DNA from: UBA2965 sp036526135
GTDB taxonomy: Bacteria > Pseudomonadota > Gammaproteobacteria > Pseudomonadales > Azotimanducaceae
Assembly (NCBI GenBank): GCA_036526135.1
Contig: DATCZA010000049.1
Span: 1-55,905, forward strand
Direction of reading: 5' to 3'
DNA: 55,905 nt
Part shown: piece by piece, positions 25,860 to 34,600 of the stretch
How positions within the stretch are numbered: the first letter of the stretch is position 1
Layout: every line of letters starts with the position of its first letter
Program-made: the position numbers and the translations under genes
The notes under the pieces: generated by a model
Databases searched by the model: none
What the model was told of the DNA's origin: nothing
What the model saw: only the letters and a program-made list of their open reading frames with translations

Positions 25860-27632
25860 CTAGTACTTCCGTTCCATGGGCTGGAAGGTGTCCACGGTCT
25901 CAGGGCTGAAGTTCACGGCTCGCTTGGTAACCCGTCTTTCGTCCGAGAAAAACAGCGAGTGGCAAAGCCAGTTCTCGTCGTCGCGCACCTGGAAGTCCTC
26001 CCGGGCGTGAGCGCCTCGGCTCTCCGTGCGGGCGTTGGCGGCAATGGCGGTGGCCTCTGCCACCTCGAGCAGGTTGTCCAGCTCAAGGGCTTCTAGCCGC
26101 GCCGTGTTGAAGACCTTGCTCTTGTCGCCGAGATGGGCTCGAGAGATGCGATCGCGCAGCTCCGCAATCTTCTTGATGCCCTCTTCCATGTGAGTCCCGG
26201 TCCGGAACACGCCGAAGCTGTTCTGCATCGTCGTCTGCAGCTCCTTCTTGAGGTCGGCGACCGTTTCGCCCGGACCGCTTTCGTCCCAGCGGTTCAGACG
26301 GGCCTGAGCCTGCTCGAGATCACTGTCGCTGGGATCCCGATAGGAAACGCCCTGACGCATCACTTCCTCTATGTGCAGCCCCGCGGCCCGACCGAACACG
26401 ATGAGGTCGAGCAGCGAGTTGCCGCCGAGTCGGTTGGCGCCATGCACGGAGACGCATGCGGCCTCTCCAGCAGCATAAAGACCGGGGATTTCGCGGTCGT
26501 CGCCTTGGGCGTCCTGGGTAAGCGCCTGGCCGAGCACGCCGGTGGGAATACCGCCCATCATGTAATGGCAGGTGGGAACTACGGGGATCGGCTCCTTGAC
26601 GGGATCCACATGAGCAAATGTGCGGGACAGCTCGAGGATTCCCGGCAGGCGGCTGTTGAGCACCTCTTCTCCCAGATGATCGAGCTTGAGCATCACGTGG
26701 TCCCTGTCCGGGCCACAACCGCGACCGTCGAGAATCTCCAGGATCATTGACCGGGCCACCACGTCGCGGCCCGCGAGATCCTTCGCAGTAGGCGCGTAGC
26801 GCTCCATGAAGCGTTCGCCGTCCTTGTTGATGAGGTAGCCGCCTTCGCCGCGGCAACCCTCGGTCACCAGGGTACCGGCCCCGGCGATTCCGGTGGGATG
26901 GAACTGCCACATCTCCATGTCCTGCATGGGGAAACCGGCCCTGAGCGCCATTCCGGCTCCATCGCCGGTGCACATGTGAGCGTTGGTGGTGCTCGCGTAG
27001 ATCCGGCCCGCGCCTCCCGTGGCCAGCACGGTGGCCTTGGAGCTGACGAAGACCGTTTCTCCGGTCTCCATCTCGATGGCGATGATGCCGACGACGGCGC
27101 CGTCCTGGTTCTTGACCAGATCCACGGCGAACCATTCGTTCAGAAATGTGGTGTTTGCCCGCAGGTTGGCCTGGTAGAGCGTATGCAGAAGGGTATGACC
27201 CGTCCTGTCAGCGGCCGCGCAGGTTCGGGCCGCCTGGCCGCCCTTGCCGAAATCCTTCGACTGCCCGCCAAAGGGCCGCTGATAGATGCGGCCCTGCTCG
27301 GTTCGGGAAAACGGCAGCCCCATGTGCTCGAGCTCGAAAACCGCCTGGGGTCCCTGGCTGCACATGTACTCGATGGCATCCTGATCACCGATGTAGTCAG
27401 ACCCCTTCACCGTGTCGTACATGTGCCAGCGCCAGTCATCGTTCGGATCGTCACTGGCGATGGCGCACGTGATCCCACCCTGGGCGGAAACCGTGTGGGA
27501 GCGCGTCGGAAATACCTTGGAGATCACGGCCGTTTTCAGGCCCGACCGCGCCAGCTGAAGAGACGCCCGCATACCCGCGCCGCCGCCACCGACGATGACG
27601 CCGTCAAACTCCATCTTGCGCATTCTCGTCAT
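25860..27632 (-). CDS. sdhA: Succinate dehydrogenase flavoprotein subunit
   Basis: Oxidises succinate to fumarate with covalently bound FAD. 590 residues. FAD-binding VIVGGGGAGMRASLQLA, the flavinylated His in RSHTVSAQGGI, HPTGIAGAGTLVTEGCRGEGG, and the active-site Arg region ANRLGGNSLLDLIVFG are present. GGAG lies six bases before the ATG, which overlaps the sdhD stop as ATGA. Confidence 0.97.
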   Translation of the reverse strand: MTRMRKMEFDGVIVGGGGAGMRASLQLARSGLKTAVISKVFPTRSHTVSAQGGITCAIASDDPNDDWRWHMYDTVKGSDYIGDQDAIEYMCSQGPQAVFELEHMGLPFSRTEQGRIYQRPFGGQSKDFGKGGQAARTCAAADRTGHTLLHTLYQANLRANTTFLNEWFAVDLVKNQDGAVVGIIAIEMETGETVFVSSKATVLATGGAGRIYASTTNAHMCTGDGAGMALRAGFPMQDMEMWQFHPTGIAGAGTLVTEGCRGEGGYLINKDGERFMERYAPTAKDLAGRDVVARSMILEILDGRGCGPDRDHVMLKLDHLGEEVLNSRLPGILELSRTFAHVDPVKEPIPVVPTCHYMMGGIPTGVLGQALTQDAQGDDREIPGLYAAGEAACVSVHGANRLGGNSLLDLIVFGRAAGLHIEEVMRQGVSYRDPSDSDLEQAQARLNRWDESGPGETVADLKKELQTTMQNSFGVFRTGTHMEEGIKKIAELRDRISRAHLGDKSKVFNTARLEALELDNLLEVAEATAIAANARTESRGAHAREDFQVRDDENWLCHSLFFSDERRVTKRAVNFSPETVDTFQPMERKY

Positions 27633-28000
27633 CCCACGCTCCAGAACAGTTGCAGGGCCCAGGCGACATAGGCGAACAGAATCGCCAGCACGCCTGCCTG
27701 GTAAACCAGTCGAAAGCTGGTCGCGTGCTTACCGAAGTAATGCTCCCGAATGTAATCCGTCCCCACTGTCCACATACCTATCCAGGCGTGCGCGGCGGTG
27801 GCGAGGACGGTCAAGGTGCTGAATACCTTCATCGGCATCCCACCCAGGTAAGCCAGCAGCTGGTCCCGCGTCACGTCCGGATAGATCAGGAAGAAGCCCA
27901 GCACGCACAGGCTGTAAAGACCGATGATCACAGCGGACACCCGCTGGACGACGAAATCTGAAAGACCGCTCCGAGTGAGGCTGGTTACGTTCGTTACCAT
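27629..28000 (-). CDS. sdhD: Succinate dehydrogenase membrane anchor subunit D
   Basis: Hydrophobic anchor that with SdhC binds heme b and quinone. About 123 residues with three membrane segments (near 20-40, 55-77 and 100-120). RVSAVIIGLYSL and the heme/quinone-side HAWIGMWTVGTDYI are typical. I chose the ATG at 28000, overlapping sdhC by 7 bases. A longer reading lies inside sdhC in another frame. Confidence 0.92.
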   Translation of the reverse strand: MVTNVTSLTRSGLSDFVVQRVSAVIIGLYSLCVLGFFLIYPDVTRDQLLAYLGGMPMKVFSTLTVLATAAHAWIGMWTVGTDYIREHYFGKHATSFRLVYQAGVLAILFAYVAWALQLFWSVG

Positions 28001-28368
28001 AGCCGCACCCCCACCAGCACCGTCGCAACGGCGGTGAGAACGAACACGACCAGGGAGTTCGCCCGGGCGGCTTCGAAGGAATCGCCCACGTGAAAGTCCA
28101 TGAACATGTGCTTGATTCCGGCAAACAGGTGGTAGAGGACGGCGGCGATCACCGCGATCAGCAACAGCTTGGGAAGCGGGGCGCCGAGCACGTCGGTCGC
28201 CGCAGCAAAGCCCTCCGGCGAGTGGAGCGCCAGGCTCAGTAGCCATAGAAGGTAAGAGATACCGACGAACAGCAGCACGCCGGTGATCCGATGAGTGATG
28301 GAGGCAATGGCCGTTACGGGCCAGCCGAACTGGGTCAGCGACAAATATACCGGACGCTCGGTCTTCAT
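27994..28368 (-). CDS. sdhC: Succinate dehydrogenase cytochrome b556 subunit
   Basis: First membrane anchor of complex II. About 124 residues with three membrane segments. The N-terminal RPVYLSLTQFGWPVTAIASI and the quinone-site SITHRITGVLLF are family features; the heme-ligand His lies in AGIKHMFMDFHVGD. I chose the ATG at 28368, with AAAGGG a few bases upstream. An in-frame GTG four codons earlier is possible but would overlap that site. It is first of sdhCDAB-sucAB-lpd-sucCD. Confidence 0.93.
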   Translation of the reverse strand: MKTERPVYLSLTQFGWPVTAIASITHRITGVLLFVGISYLLWLLSLALHSPEGFAAATDVLGAPLPKLLLIAVIAAVLYHLFAGIKHMFMDFHVGDSFEAARANSLVVFVLTAVATVLVGVRLW

Positions 28369-28680
28369 ATCCCTTTCCACATCCGCTTCGGTTGCTAAGT
28401 TGTCAAGACGGTCTTCGGAATTTAAGCGGGGAGGAGCCGCAGGCCACGCGCAGTGGCCGAATTCGCGGCCGCATTTTAGTCAAGTGTGGGGGTAAAAGCC
28501 AAGAAATCGGGGCTATTTGAGACCATTCGGGCAGGGGCCAGGCGAATGCCTGGACCCCAATCACATCTGGGGTTCCGAGCGAATTGACAACGGCTGGTGC
28601 CGTCAATACGCTCACCTGCCGATTCGACGTTAAACCGGGCCACAGAGCCCGGCACGTAGCAGTTTCTTAGGGAGGTCTCA
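28369..28680. promoter_or_regulatory. sdhC / gltA divergent promoter gap with several hairpins
   Basis: A candidate gltA promoter has a perfect TTGACA at 28584-28589, a 17-base spacer and TACGCT at 28607-28612. The hairpin CCGGGC/GCCCGG at 28635-28652 would lie in the gltA leader, just before the strong GGGAGG site. Upstream are GGCCAC/GTGGCC at 28442-28458 and a longer stem of GGGGCCAGGC against GCCTGG-A-CCCC at 28534-28558. No gene is seen. The stems may control the TCA genes, but this is inference. Confidence 0.55.
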
Positions 28681-29973
28681 ATGGCGGACAAGAGTGGCCG
28701 TACGGCGCAGCTGACGATTGACGGGAGGACCATCGAACTGCCAATGCTAGAGGGCACGCTGGGCCCCGAGGTCATCGACGTCGGCAAGCTCACGGCACAG
28801 GGATACTTCACATACGATCCGGGCTTCGTCTCGACGGCCTCCTGCGAATCGGCCATCACGTACATCGACGGCGACCAGGGCATCCTGCTGCACCGGGGAT
28901 ACCCCATCGAGCAGCTGGCCGAGCAGTCCGACTATCTGGAGCTCTGCTACCTGCTGCTCAACGGCGAGCTGCCCAGCCAGGCGGAGAAAGCCGATTTCGT
29001 GCACACCATCTGCCACCACACCATGGTCCACGAGCAGCTCAACCAGTTTTTCCGCGGGTTCCGTCGCGATGCCCATCCGATGGCGATCATGTGCGGGGTC
29101 ACCGGCGCGCTTTCGGCCTTCTACCACGACGCCCTCGACATCAATAACCACCAGCACCGGAAGATCACGGCGCACCGGCTCATCGCCAAGATGCCGACCC
29201 TGGCCGCCATGAGCTACAAGTACGCTCACGGAGAACCCTTCGTCTACCCCAGGAACGACCTCGCCTACGCCGAGAATTTCCTGCACATGATGTTTGCCAC
29301 GCCGTGCGAGGATTACGAGGTCAACCCGATCATCGCCCGCGCGATGGATCGTATTTTCCTCCTGCACGCAGACCATGAGCAGAATGCCTCGACGTCCACC
29401 GTCAGGCTGGCCGGCTCCACGGGCGCCAACCCCTTCGCGTGCATCGCTGCCGGCATTGCCGCACTGTGGGGCCCCGCGCACGGAGGGGCCAACGAAGCCG
29501 TGCTCAACATGCTCGATGAGATCGGCGACGAGAAGCACATCGACAAGTACGTCAAACGCGCCAAGGACAAGGACGACCCGTTCCGGATCATGGGTTTCGG
29601 CCACCGGGTGTACAAGAACTACGATCCGCGTGCCAAGGTCATGCAGCAGACGTGTCATGAGGTGCTCGACGAGCTCGGCGTGGAGAACGATCCGGTGCTG
29701 CGCATGGCTCAGCGCCTGGAGAAGATCGCGCTGGAGGACGAGTACTTCGTCGAGCGCAAGCTGTACCCCAACGTCGACTTCTACTCGGGGATCATCCTCA
29801 AGGCCATCGGCATTCCCACCGAGATGTTCACCGTTATCTTCGCCACCGGCCGCACCCCTGGCTGGATTGCCCATTGGAACGAGATGATCGGCGCGCCTTA
29901 CAAGATCGGACGACCGCGACAGCTCTACCAGGGCGCGACGCCCCGGGACTACGTCCCCCTCGCCGAGCGCTGA
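28681..29973 (+). CDS. gltA: Citrate synthase
   Basis: Condenses acetyl-CoA and oxaloacetate. 430 residues, matching the NADH-sensitive gram-negative hexameric type in length. The catalytic region has HADHEQNASTSTVRL, GPAHGGANEAVLNML and GFGHRVYKNYDPRAKVM; the N-terminal domain has the typical YDPGFVSTASCES. A strong GGGAGG precedes the ATG. Divergent from sdhC, as in E. coli and Pseudomonas. selA follows 53 bases downstream on the same strand. Confidence 0.97.
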   Translation: MADKSGRTAQLTIDGRTIELPMLEGTLGPEVIDVGKLTAQGYFTYDPGFVSTASCESAITYIDGDQGILLHRGYPIEQLAEQSDYLELCYLLLNGELPSQAEKADFVHTICHHTMVHEQLNQFFRGFRRDAHPMAIMCGVTGALSAFYHDALDINNHQHRKITAHRLIAKMPTLAAMSYKYAHGEPFVYPRNDLAYAENFLHMMFATPCEDYEVNPIIARAMDRIFLLHADHEQNASTSTVRLAGSTGANPFACIAAGIAALWGPAHGGANEAVLNMLDEIGDEKHIDKYVKRAKDKDDPFRIMGFGHRVYKNYDPRAKVMQQTCHEVLDELGVENDPVLRMAQRLEKIALEDEYFVERKLYPNVDFYSGIILKAIGIPTEMFTVIFATGRTPGWIAHWNEMIGAPYKIGRPRQLYQGATPRDYVPLAER

Positions 29974-30026
29974 CAAAGGTCCCGGCCCGTTTTCCGCGCC
30001 GGGGACTCTCCGCCGAGAGATCGACG

Positions 30027-31394
30027 ATGCCACGACTGCGTGACCTGCCCAGCATCGACCGGCTGCTTCGCTCCCCGAAGCTCGCCTTCCTGGTCCACGC
30101 CCACGGCGCGGAAACCATCAAGCAGTCATTGAGATCAATACAGGCGGCCTGGCGGGCCACCGGCGAGGTCCCGGAGTGGGCAACGGATCCCGAGGAGTAC
30201 GCGCGGCGGCTGGAAGATCAGCTCGCCGGCGCCTCCTATCGCCCGGTATTCAACCTCACCGGGACGATGATCCACACCAACCTAGGCCGCGCTCTGCTCG
30301 ATCCGGAGATGTTCCGGTCCATCGAGCCTCTGGTGACCCGGCCCGTGAACCTGGAGTTCGATCTTGCCAGCGGCCGGCGAGGCGACCGGGATCGGGTGGT
30401 CGAGTCCCGGCTGCAGGTGCTCACTGGTGCTCCGGCCGCCACCGTGGTCAACAACAACGCGGCCGCCCTGATGTTGTGCCTGAACACGGCCGCGCTCGGG
30501 CGGGAGGTGATCGTTTCCCGTGGCGAGCTCATCGAGATCGGCGGCAGCTTCAGGCTTCCCGAGCTGATGGAGCGCGCCGGGTGTCGCCTGGTGGAGGTGG
30601 GAACCACCAACCGCACCCACCTTCGCGACTACCAGGCTGCGATCGGCGAGCGAACGGGAATGCTGCTGAAAGTGCATCCATCCAACTATCACATCAGCGG
30701 TTTCACCCACGATGTCGGCGTCGCGGAGCTGGCGGCTCTGGCACGGGAGCACCGGTTGCCCCTGTGTGTGGACCTCGGCAGCGGCACGCTCGTCGACCTC
30801 CGGAAGTGGGGGCTGCCTCACGAACCCATGCCTCAAGAGATTCTCGCCCAGGGCGCAGATCTGGTGACGTTCAGCGGAGACAAGCTGCTGGGCTCCGTTC
30901 AGGCGGGCATCATCGTGGGCGACTCGGAAAACGTCGGCGCGATAAAGCGAAACCCCATGAAGCGCGCTCTGCGTCCGGACAAGTTGACCCTGGCCTTTCT
31001 GGACCGGACTCTCAGGCTCTACGAAAACCCCGAGCGTCTGGCCGAAAGGCTTCCCCTCCTGCGCTCGCTCACCCGCACCCTGGGCGAGCTGGAAAACCAG
31101 GGCGAAGTGCTGGCTCGATCACTGGAGACCGTTCTGGGCGACTTCGACGTGCGCCTGGTGCCCAGCGAAGTGCAGATCGGTAGCGGAAGCCTGCCCAACC
31201 AACGCATCGCGAGCCGGGCAGTGCGCATCACCCATGACGACCCCTCCGAGGTCCGCAGGCTCGGCGAACGTCTGCGTAGGCTAGCCACGCCGGTGATCGG
31301 CAGGCTTCATCAGGAGGCCGTCTGGCTGGACGTTCGAGGCGCCGAGCCGCTCGACGAGCTCATCGAGGTGCTGCACGGGCTCGCCGCGCCGTGA
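30027..31394 (+). CDS. selA: L-seryl-tRNA(Sec) selenium transferase
   Basis: A PLP enzyme that converts Ser-tRNA(Sec) to Sec-tRNA(Sec) using selenophosphate. About 455 residues. The N-terminal helical tRNA-binding domain begins MPRLRDLPSIDRLL; NLTGTMIHTNLGRALL is a family signature and the PLP lysine is about Lys286 in FSGDKLLGSVQAGI. I chose the ATG at 30027; an earlier in-frame ATG lies inside gltA. It overlaps selB as GTGA. With selB and selC directly downstream the call is firm. Confidence 0.97.
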   Translation: MPRLRDLPSIDRLLRSPKLAFLVHAHGAETIKQSLRSIQAAWRATGEVPEWATDPEEYARRLEDQLAGASYRPVFNLTGTMIHTNLGRALLDPEMFRSIEPLVTRPVNLEFDLASGRRGDRDRVVESRLQVLTGAPAATVVNNNAAALMLCLNTAALGREVIVSRGELIEIGGSFRLPELMERAGCRLVEVGTTNRTHLRDYQAAIGERTGMLLKVHPSNYHISGFTHDVGVAELAALAREHRLPLCVDLGSGTLVDLRKWGLPHEPMPQEILAQGADLVTFSGDKLLGSVQAGIIVGDSENVGAIKRNPMKRALRPDKLTLAFLDRTLRLYENPERLAERLPLLRSLTRTLGELENQGEVLARSLETVLGDFDVRLVPSEVQIGSGSLPNQRIASRAVRITHDDPSEVRRLGERLRRLATPVIGRLHQEAVWLDVRGAEPLDELIEVLHGLAAP

Positions 31395-33262
31395 TCGTTA
31401 CCCTTGCCGGGCACGTCGACCACGGCAAAACCAGCCTGGTCCGCTGCTTGACGGGGCAGGACACGGACCGGCTCGAAGAAGAAAAGCGCCGCGGGCTCAC
31501 GATCGACCTGGGCTTTGCCTACGTCAGCGGCGACCACGAGGTGGATCCCATCGGCTTCGTCGACGTGCCCGGCCACCACCGGTTCATCCACAACATGGTG
31601 GCAGGGGTGGCGTCCATGCAGTACGCCCTGATGGTCGTCGCGGCCGACGACGGGCCCATGCCCCAGAGCCGCGAGCACCTGCAGATTCTGGAGCTGCTGG
31701 GAATCTCCCAGGGAGCCATTGCCCTGACCAAATGCGATCGGGTCGATCAGGCCAGGCTCCGCGAAGCCGAAGATGAGATTCGCGATCTGACCGCTGACTC
31801 CTTCCTGGCAGACGCCCCCATATTTCGAACGTCAGCCACGTCCAACGAGGGCATCTCCGAGCTTCTCAGCCACCTCCAGAAGGTCAACGGCGAGTTCCGC
31901 GTGGATCAGCCCCCGCGCCAATTCCGGCTCGCCGTCGACCGCGCGTTCACCGTCAGGGGTTCCGGCCTGATCGCAACTGGCACCGTTCACGCCGGATCCA
32001 TCGTCAACGACGATGAGCTGGCGATCTTTCCTGCCGCCGTGCGCGCTCGGGTGAGAGGGATCCGTACCCAGAGCCGCGAAGCCAAAGAGGCCCGGGCCGG
32101 GGACCGCTGCGCGCTGAACCTGGCAGGCGTCTCCCTGGACCAGGTGGGTCGCGGTAGCTGGCTCTCAGCAAGCAGCTTCGAAGGGAGCCGCGACCTCACG
32201 CTCGAGCTGCGGGTCGTCGCCGACTTTCCGCGCCCGGTCAAGCACTGGACTCCCGTGCACGTCTATCATGCCACCTCACACGCCACGGGCAGAATTGCCC
32301 TCCTCGATCGGGATGTCCTGGCGCCAGAGGAGAGCTGCCTGGCCGACCTGGTGCTCGACGAGCCCCTGCTCGCGATCCACGGCGATCGCGTCGTGCTGCG
32401 CGACCAGAGCCTGGATCTGACCCTGGGAGGTGGCCGGGTAGTGCACAATGCCCGTCCTCGAGGACGTCGGCGCGCGCCCGCACGGCTTGAATTCCTGGAC
32501 GCGTTCGCAAAACAGACGCCCGAGGCCTGCTTCGAGCAGGCCGTACGCCACGCGCCCGTTCCGCTCGAGGAGTTTCAGCGCAGCTGGGATCTTCTGCCCG
32601 GCCATCTGGATCGCGTCGTGGAGGCTTCACAATCCCGCGTGCACGACGGCTTCGCCGTGGCCGAGGGCCTGTGGCGAGAGTGGGCCGACGGCATCGTCCA
32701 GGAAGTTGAGCGCCGACATGAGGAGCAGTCCGGGCTCCAGGGACTAAAAGCCAACCAGGTCGGCGCGCCGGTACCCGAGCGGTTCAAGTCCGAGCTGCTG
32801 CGCGAGCTGGCCGGGGCTGGAAAGCTCACTCAGCGGGCCGGGCACTACCTGCCCGCGGAACACGAGGTCGCGCTGAGCGAATCAGAAGCACGACTGCTCG
32901 ATCGCATTTCCGGTCAGCTCGATCAGATCCAACCTCCCAGCGTCGGCGATCTCGCCAAGCAGATCGGCGTGCCGGTGGCTGAGCTGAAGCGCCAGCTGCA
33001 GCCTCTCGCCGGCAAGCGGCGCCTGGTGCGCGTGAGCGAGACGCGCTACTACCTACCCGCCCCGTTGTCGTCCCTGGTCCACGTCGTCGACGCCTTGAGC
33101 AGCAAAGGGCCTTTTACCGTCAGGGAGTTTCGGGACGCTGCCGACATCGGGCGCAACGTGGCCATCGAGGTGCTCGAGTATCTGGACGGCCGCGGCTACA
33201 CAAAGCGCCAGGGGGACGTCCGGAGGGTGGTCGGTGACCCGAGCCGAGTGATGGCGACATGA
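31391..33262 (+). CDS. selB: Selenocysteine-specific elongation factor
   Basis: A GTPase that brings Sec-tRNA(Sec) to the ribosome at UGA codons marked by a SECIS hairpin. 623 residues, close to the E. coli protein. GTPase motifs: AGHVDHGKTSLV, the SelB switch I region LEEEKRRGLTIDLGFAY, DVPGHHRF and TKCD. The C-terminal winged helices that bind SECIS RNA cover about residues 370-623. The start is GTG overlapping the selA stop. selC follows 12 bases after the stop, so selA, selB and selC probably share a transcript. Confidence 0.97.
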   Translation: MIVTLAGHVDHGKTSLVRCLTGQDTDRLEEEKRRGLTIDLGFAYVSGDHEVDPIGFVDVPGHHRFIHNMVAGVASMQYALMVVAADDGPMPQSREHLQILELLGISQGAIALTKCDRVDQARLREAEDEIRDLTADSFLADAPIFRTSATSNEGISELLSHLQKVNGEFRVDQPPRQFRLAVDRAFTVRGSGLIATGTVHAGSIVNDDELAIFPAAVRARVRGIRTQSREAKEARAGDRCALNLAGVSLDQVGRGSWLSASSFEGSRDLTLELRVVADFPRPVKHWTPVHVYHATSHATGRIALLDRDVLAPEESCLADLVLDEPLLAIHGDRVVLRDQSLDLTLGGGRVVHNARPRGRRRAPARLEFLDAFAKQTPEACFEQAVRHAPVPLEEFQRSWDLLPGHLDRVVEASQSRVHDGFAVAEGLWREWADGIVQEVERRHEEQSGLQGLKANQVGAPVPERFKSELLRELAGAGKLTQRAGHYLPAEHEVALSESEARLLDRISGQLDQIQPPSVGDLAKQIGVPVAELKRQLQPLAGKRRLVRVSETRYYLPAPLSSLVHVVDALSSKGPFTVREFRDAADIGRNVAIEVLEYLDGRGYTKRQGDVRRVVGDPSRVMAT

Positions 33263-33274
33263 TAAACTGCCTTC

Positions 33275-33367
33275 GGAAGAGCATCGTCCCCGGTGGGGCG
33301 CGCGGCCTTCAAAGCCGTTGAGGTGCGATGACGTGCCTGGTGGGTTCGACTCCTACCTCTTCCGCCA
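33275..33367 (+). tRNA. selC: Selenocysteine tRNA, anticodon TCA
   Basis: 93 nucleotides including an encoded CCA. Anticodon TCA at 33309-33311 in the loop CTTCAAA. Sec-type features: a six-pair D stem (CGTCCC/GGGGCG, 33285-33300) and a long variable arm of seven pairs (33321-33338). T loop TTCGACT at 33345-33351, with stem GTGGG/CCTAC. The acceptor pairs only seven bases cleanly (GGAAGAG with CTCTTCC); the eighth pair of bacterial tRNA-Sec would be C-C. The composite helix is thus 12, not the usual 13. Position after selB supports the call. Confidence 0.95.
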
Positions 33368-33393
33368 TTTTCCTGCTGACTGACGAGGAACAC

Positions 33394-34524
33394 ATGCCCG
33401 GACTGCTGCCCAACGTCGACCCCGACGGCCTGCTCGAGTATTCGGTGGTGTACACCGACCGGGCACTCAATCATATGTCGCTTGCGTTCCGGCAGGTCAT
33501 GCGGGACATCTCCGAATCACTCAAGTCGGTCTACGGCGCGGCGAGCGCCGTGGTGGTACCCGGCAGCGGGACCTTCGGCATGGAGGCCGTCGCCAGGCAA
33601 TTCGCCACCGACAGAAAATGTCTCGTCCTGCGTAACGGATGGTTCAGCTATCGCTGGAGCCAGATCCTAGAGATGGGCCGCATGCCCACGGAAACCATCG
33701 TGCTGAAAGCGCGGCAGGCCGAGCCGGGCACCCAGGCGCCTTTCACCCCGGCGCCCCTCGACGAGGTGGTTGCCAGCATCGCCGCCGAGAAGCCCAACGT
33801 CGTTTTCGCACCCCATGTGGAGACGTCGTGCGGCATGATCCTGCCCGACGACTATCTCCGCGAGGTTGCCAACGCCGTACATGCCGTCGGCGGGCTGTTC
33901 GTGCTCGACTGCATCGCTTCCGGGGCGATCTGGGTAGACATGAAGGAGATCGGCGTCGACGTGTTGATCAGCGCACCTCAAAAGGGCTGGACGGGGACTC
34001 CCTGCTGCGCTCTGGTGATGCTGGGAACAGGCGCCCTCGGGGCGATGGAGGGCGCCACGAGCACCAGCTTCGCCTGCGACCTCGGCAAGTGGCTGGAGAT
34101 CATGCGCGCATACGAAAACGGGGGGCACGCATACCACGCCACGATGCCCACCGACGGGTTGCGCATACTCGCAGACGTCATGCGCGAAATCGAAGCCTTC
34201 GGTTACGAAACCGCCCGCGAGCGCCAGGAGGTCTTGGGCCGCCGGGTGCGCGGGCTGCTCGAAGGTCACGGCATCGCCAGCGTGGCGGCCGAGGGGTATC
34301 AGGCCCCCGGCGTGGTCGTGAGCTACACCACCGACCCGGACATTCAGTCGGGACGGAAATTCGCCGACGCCGGTCTGCAGATCGCTGCGGGAGTGCCGCT
34401 TCAGTGCGACGAGCCGGACGACTTTCGGACGTTCCGCCTGGGTCTGTTTGGGCTGGACAAGCTCGCCGACGTCGACCGAACCGTCGCCAGCCTGGAAGAC
34501 GCGTTGAACGGCGTGCTCCCCTGA
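33394..34524 (+). CDS. Class V aminotransferase-fold PLP enzyme
   Basis: 376 residues related to alanine-glyoxylate/serine-glyoxylate aminotransferases. The PLP lysine is in SAPQKGWTGTPCCA; the cofactor Asp is in FVLDCIASGAIWVD, and PGSGTFGMEAVARQF is the phosphate-side loop. GAGGAAC lies just before the ATG at 33394, and an earlier in-frame ATG is within selC. It begins only 26 bases after the tRNA 3' end, so it is likely on the sel transcript. Substrate is unknown. A role with serine, cysteine or selenocysteine is suggested only by position. Confidence 0.85.
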   Translation: MPGLLPNVDPDGLLEYSVVYTDRALNHMSLAFRQVMRDISESLKSVYGAASAVVVPGSGTFGMEAVARQFATDRKCLVLRNGWFSYRWSQILEMGRMPTETIVLKARQAEPGTQAPFTPAPLDEVVASIAAEKPNVVFAPHVETSCGMILPDDYLREVANAVHAVGGLFVLDCIASGAIWVDMKEIGVDVLISAPQKGWTGTPCCALVMLGTGALGAMEGATSTSFACDLGKWLEIMRAYENGGHAYHATMPTDGLRILADVMREIEAFGYETARERQEVLGRRVRGLLEGHGIASVAAEGYQAPGVVVSYTTDPDIQSGRKFADAGLQIAAGVPLQCDEPDDFRTFRLGLFGLDKLADVDRTVASLEDALNGVLP

Positions 34525-34600
34525 CGATGTTAGTATCCGCCCTCCGCAGCTCCGCTGGGCGGATCTGTTACCGACAACTCATCGGTCTGGCGACGGCAAC

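Noticed and set aside
28459..28472. GAATTCGCGGCCGC, which looks like an EcoRI-NotI cloning adaptor
   Set aside because: It lies within a conserved divergent gene pair (sdhC/gltA) with no sign of a junction. Both sites can occur by chance in GC-rich DNA.
29874..30026. Longer selA start inside gltA
   Set aside because: The added residues have no SelA similarity and would overlap 100 bases of gltA. The ATG at 30027 gives the family N-terminus.
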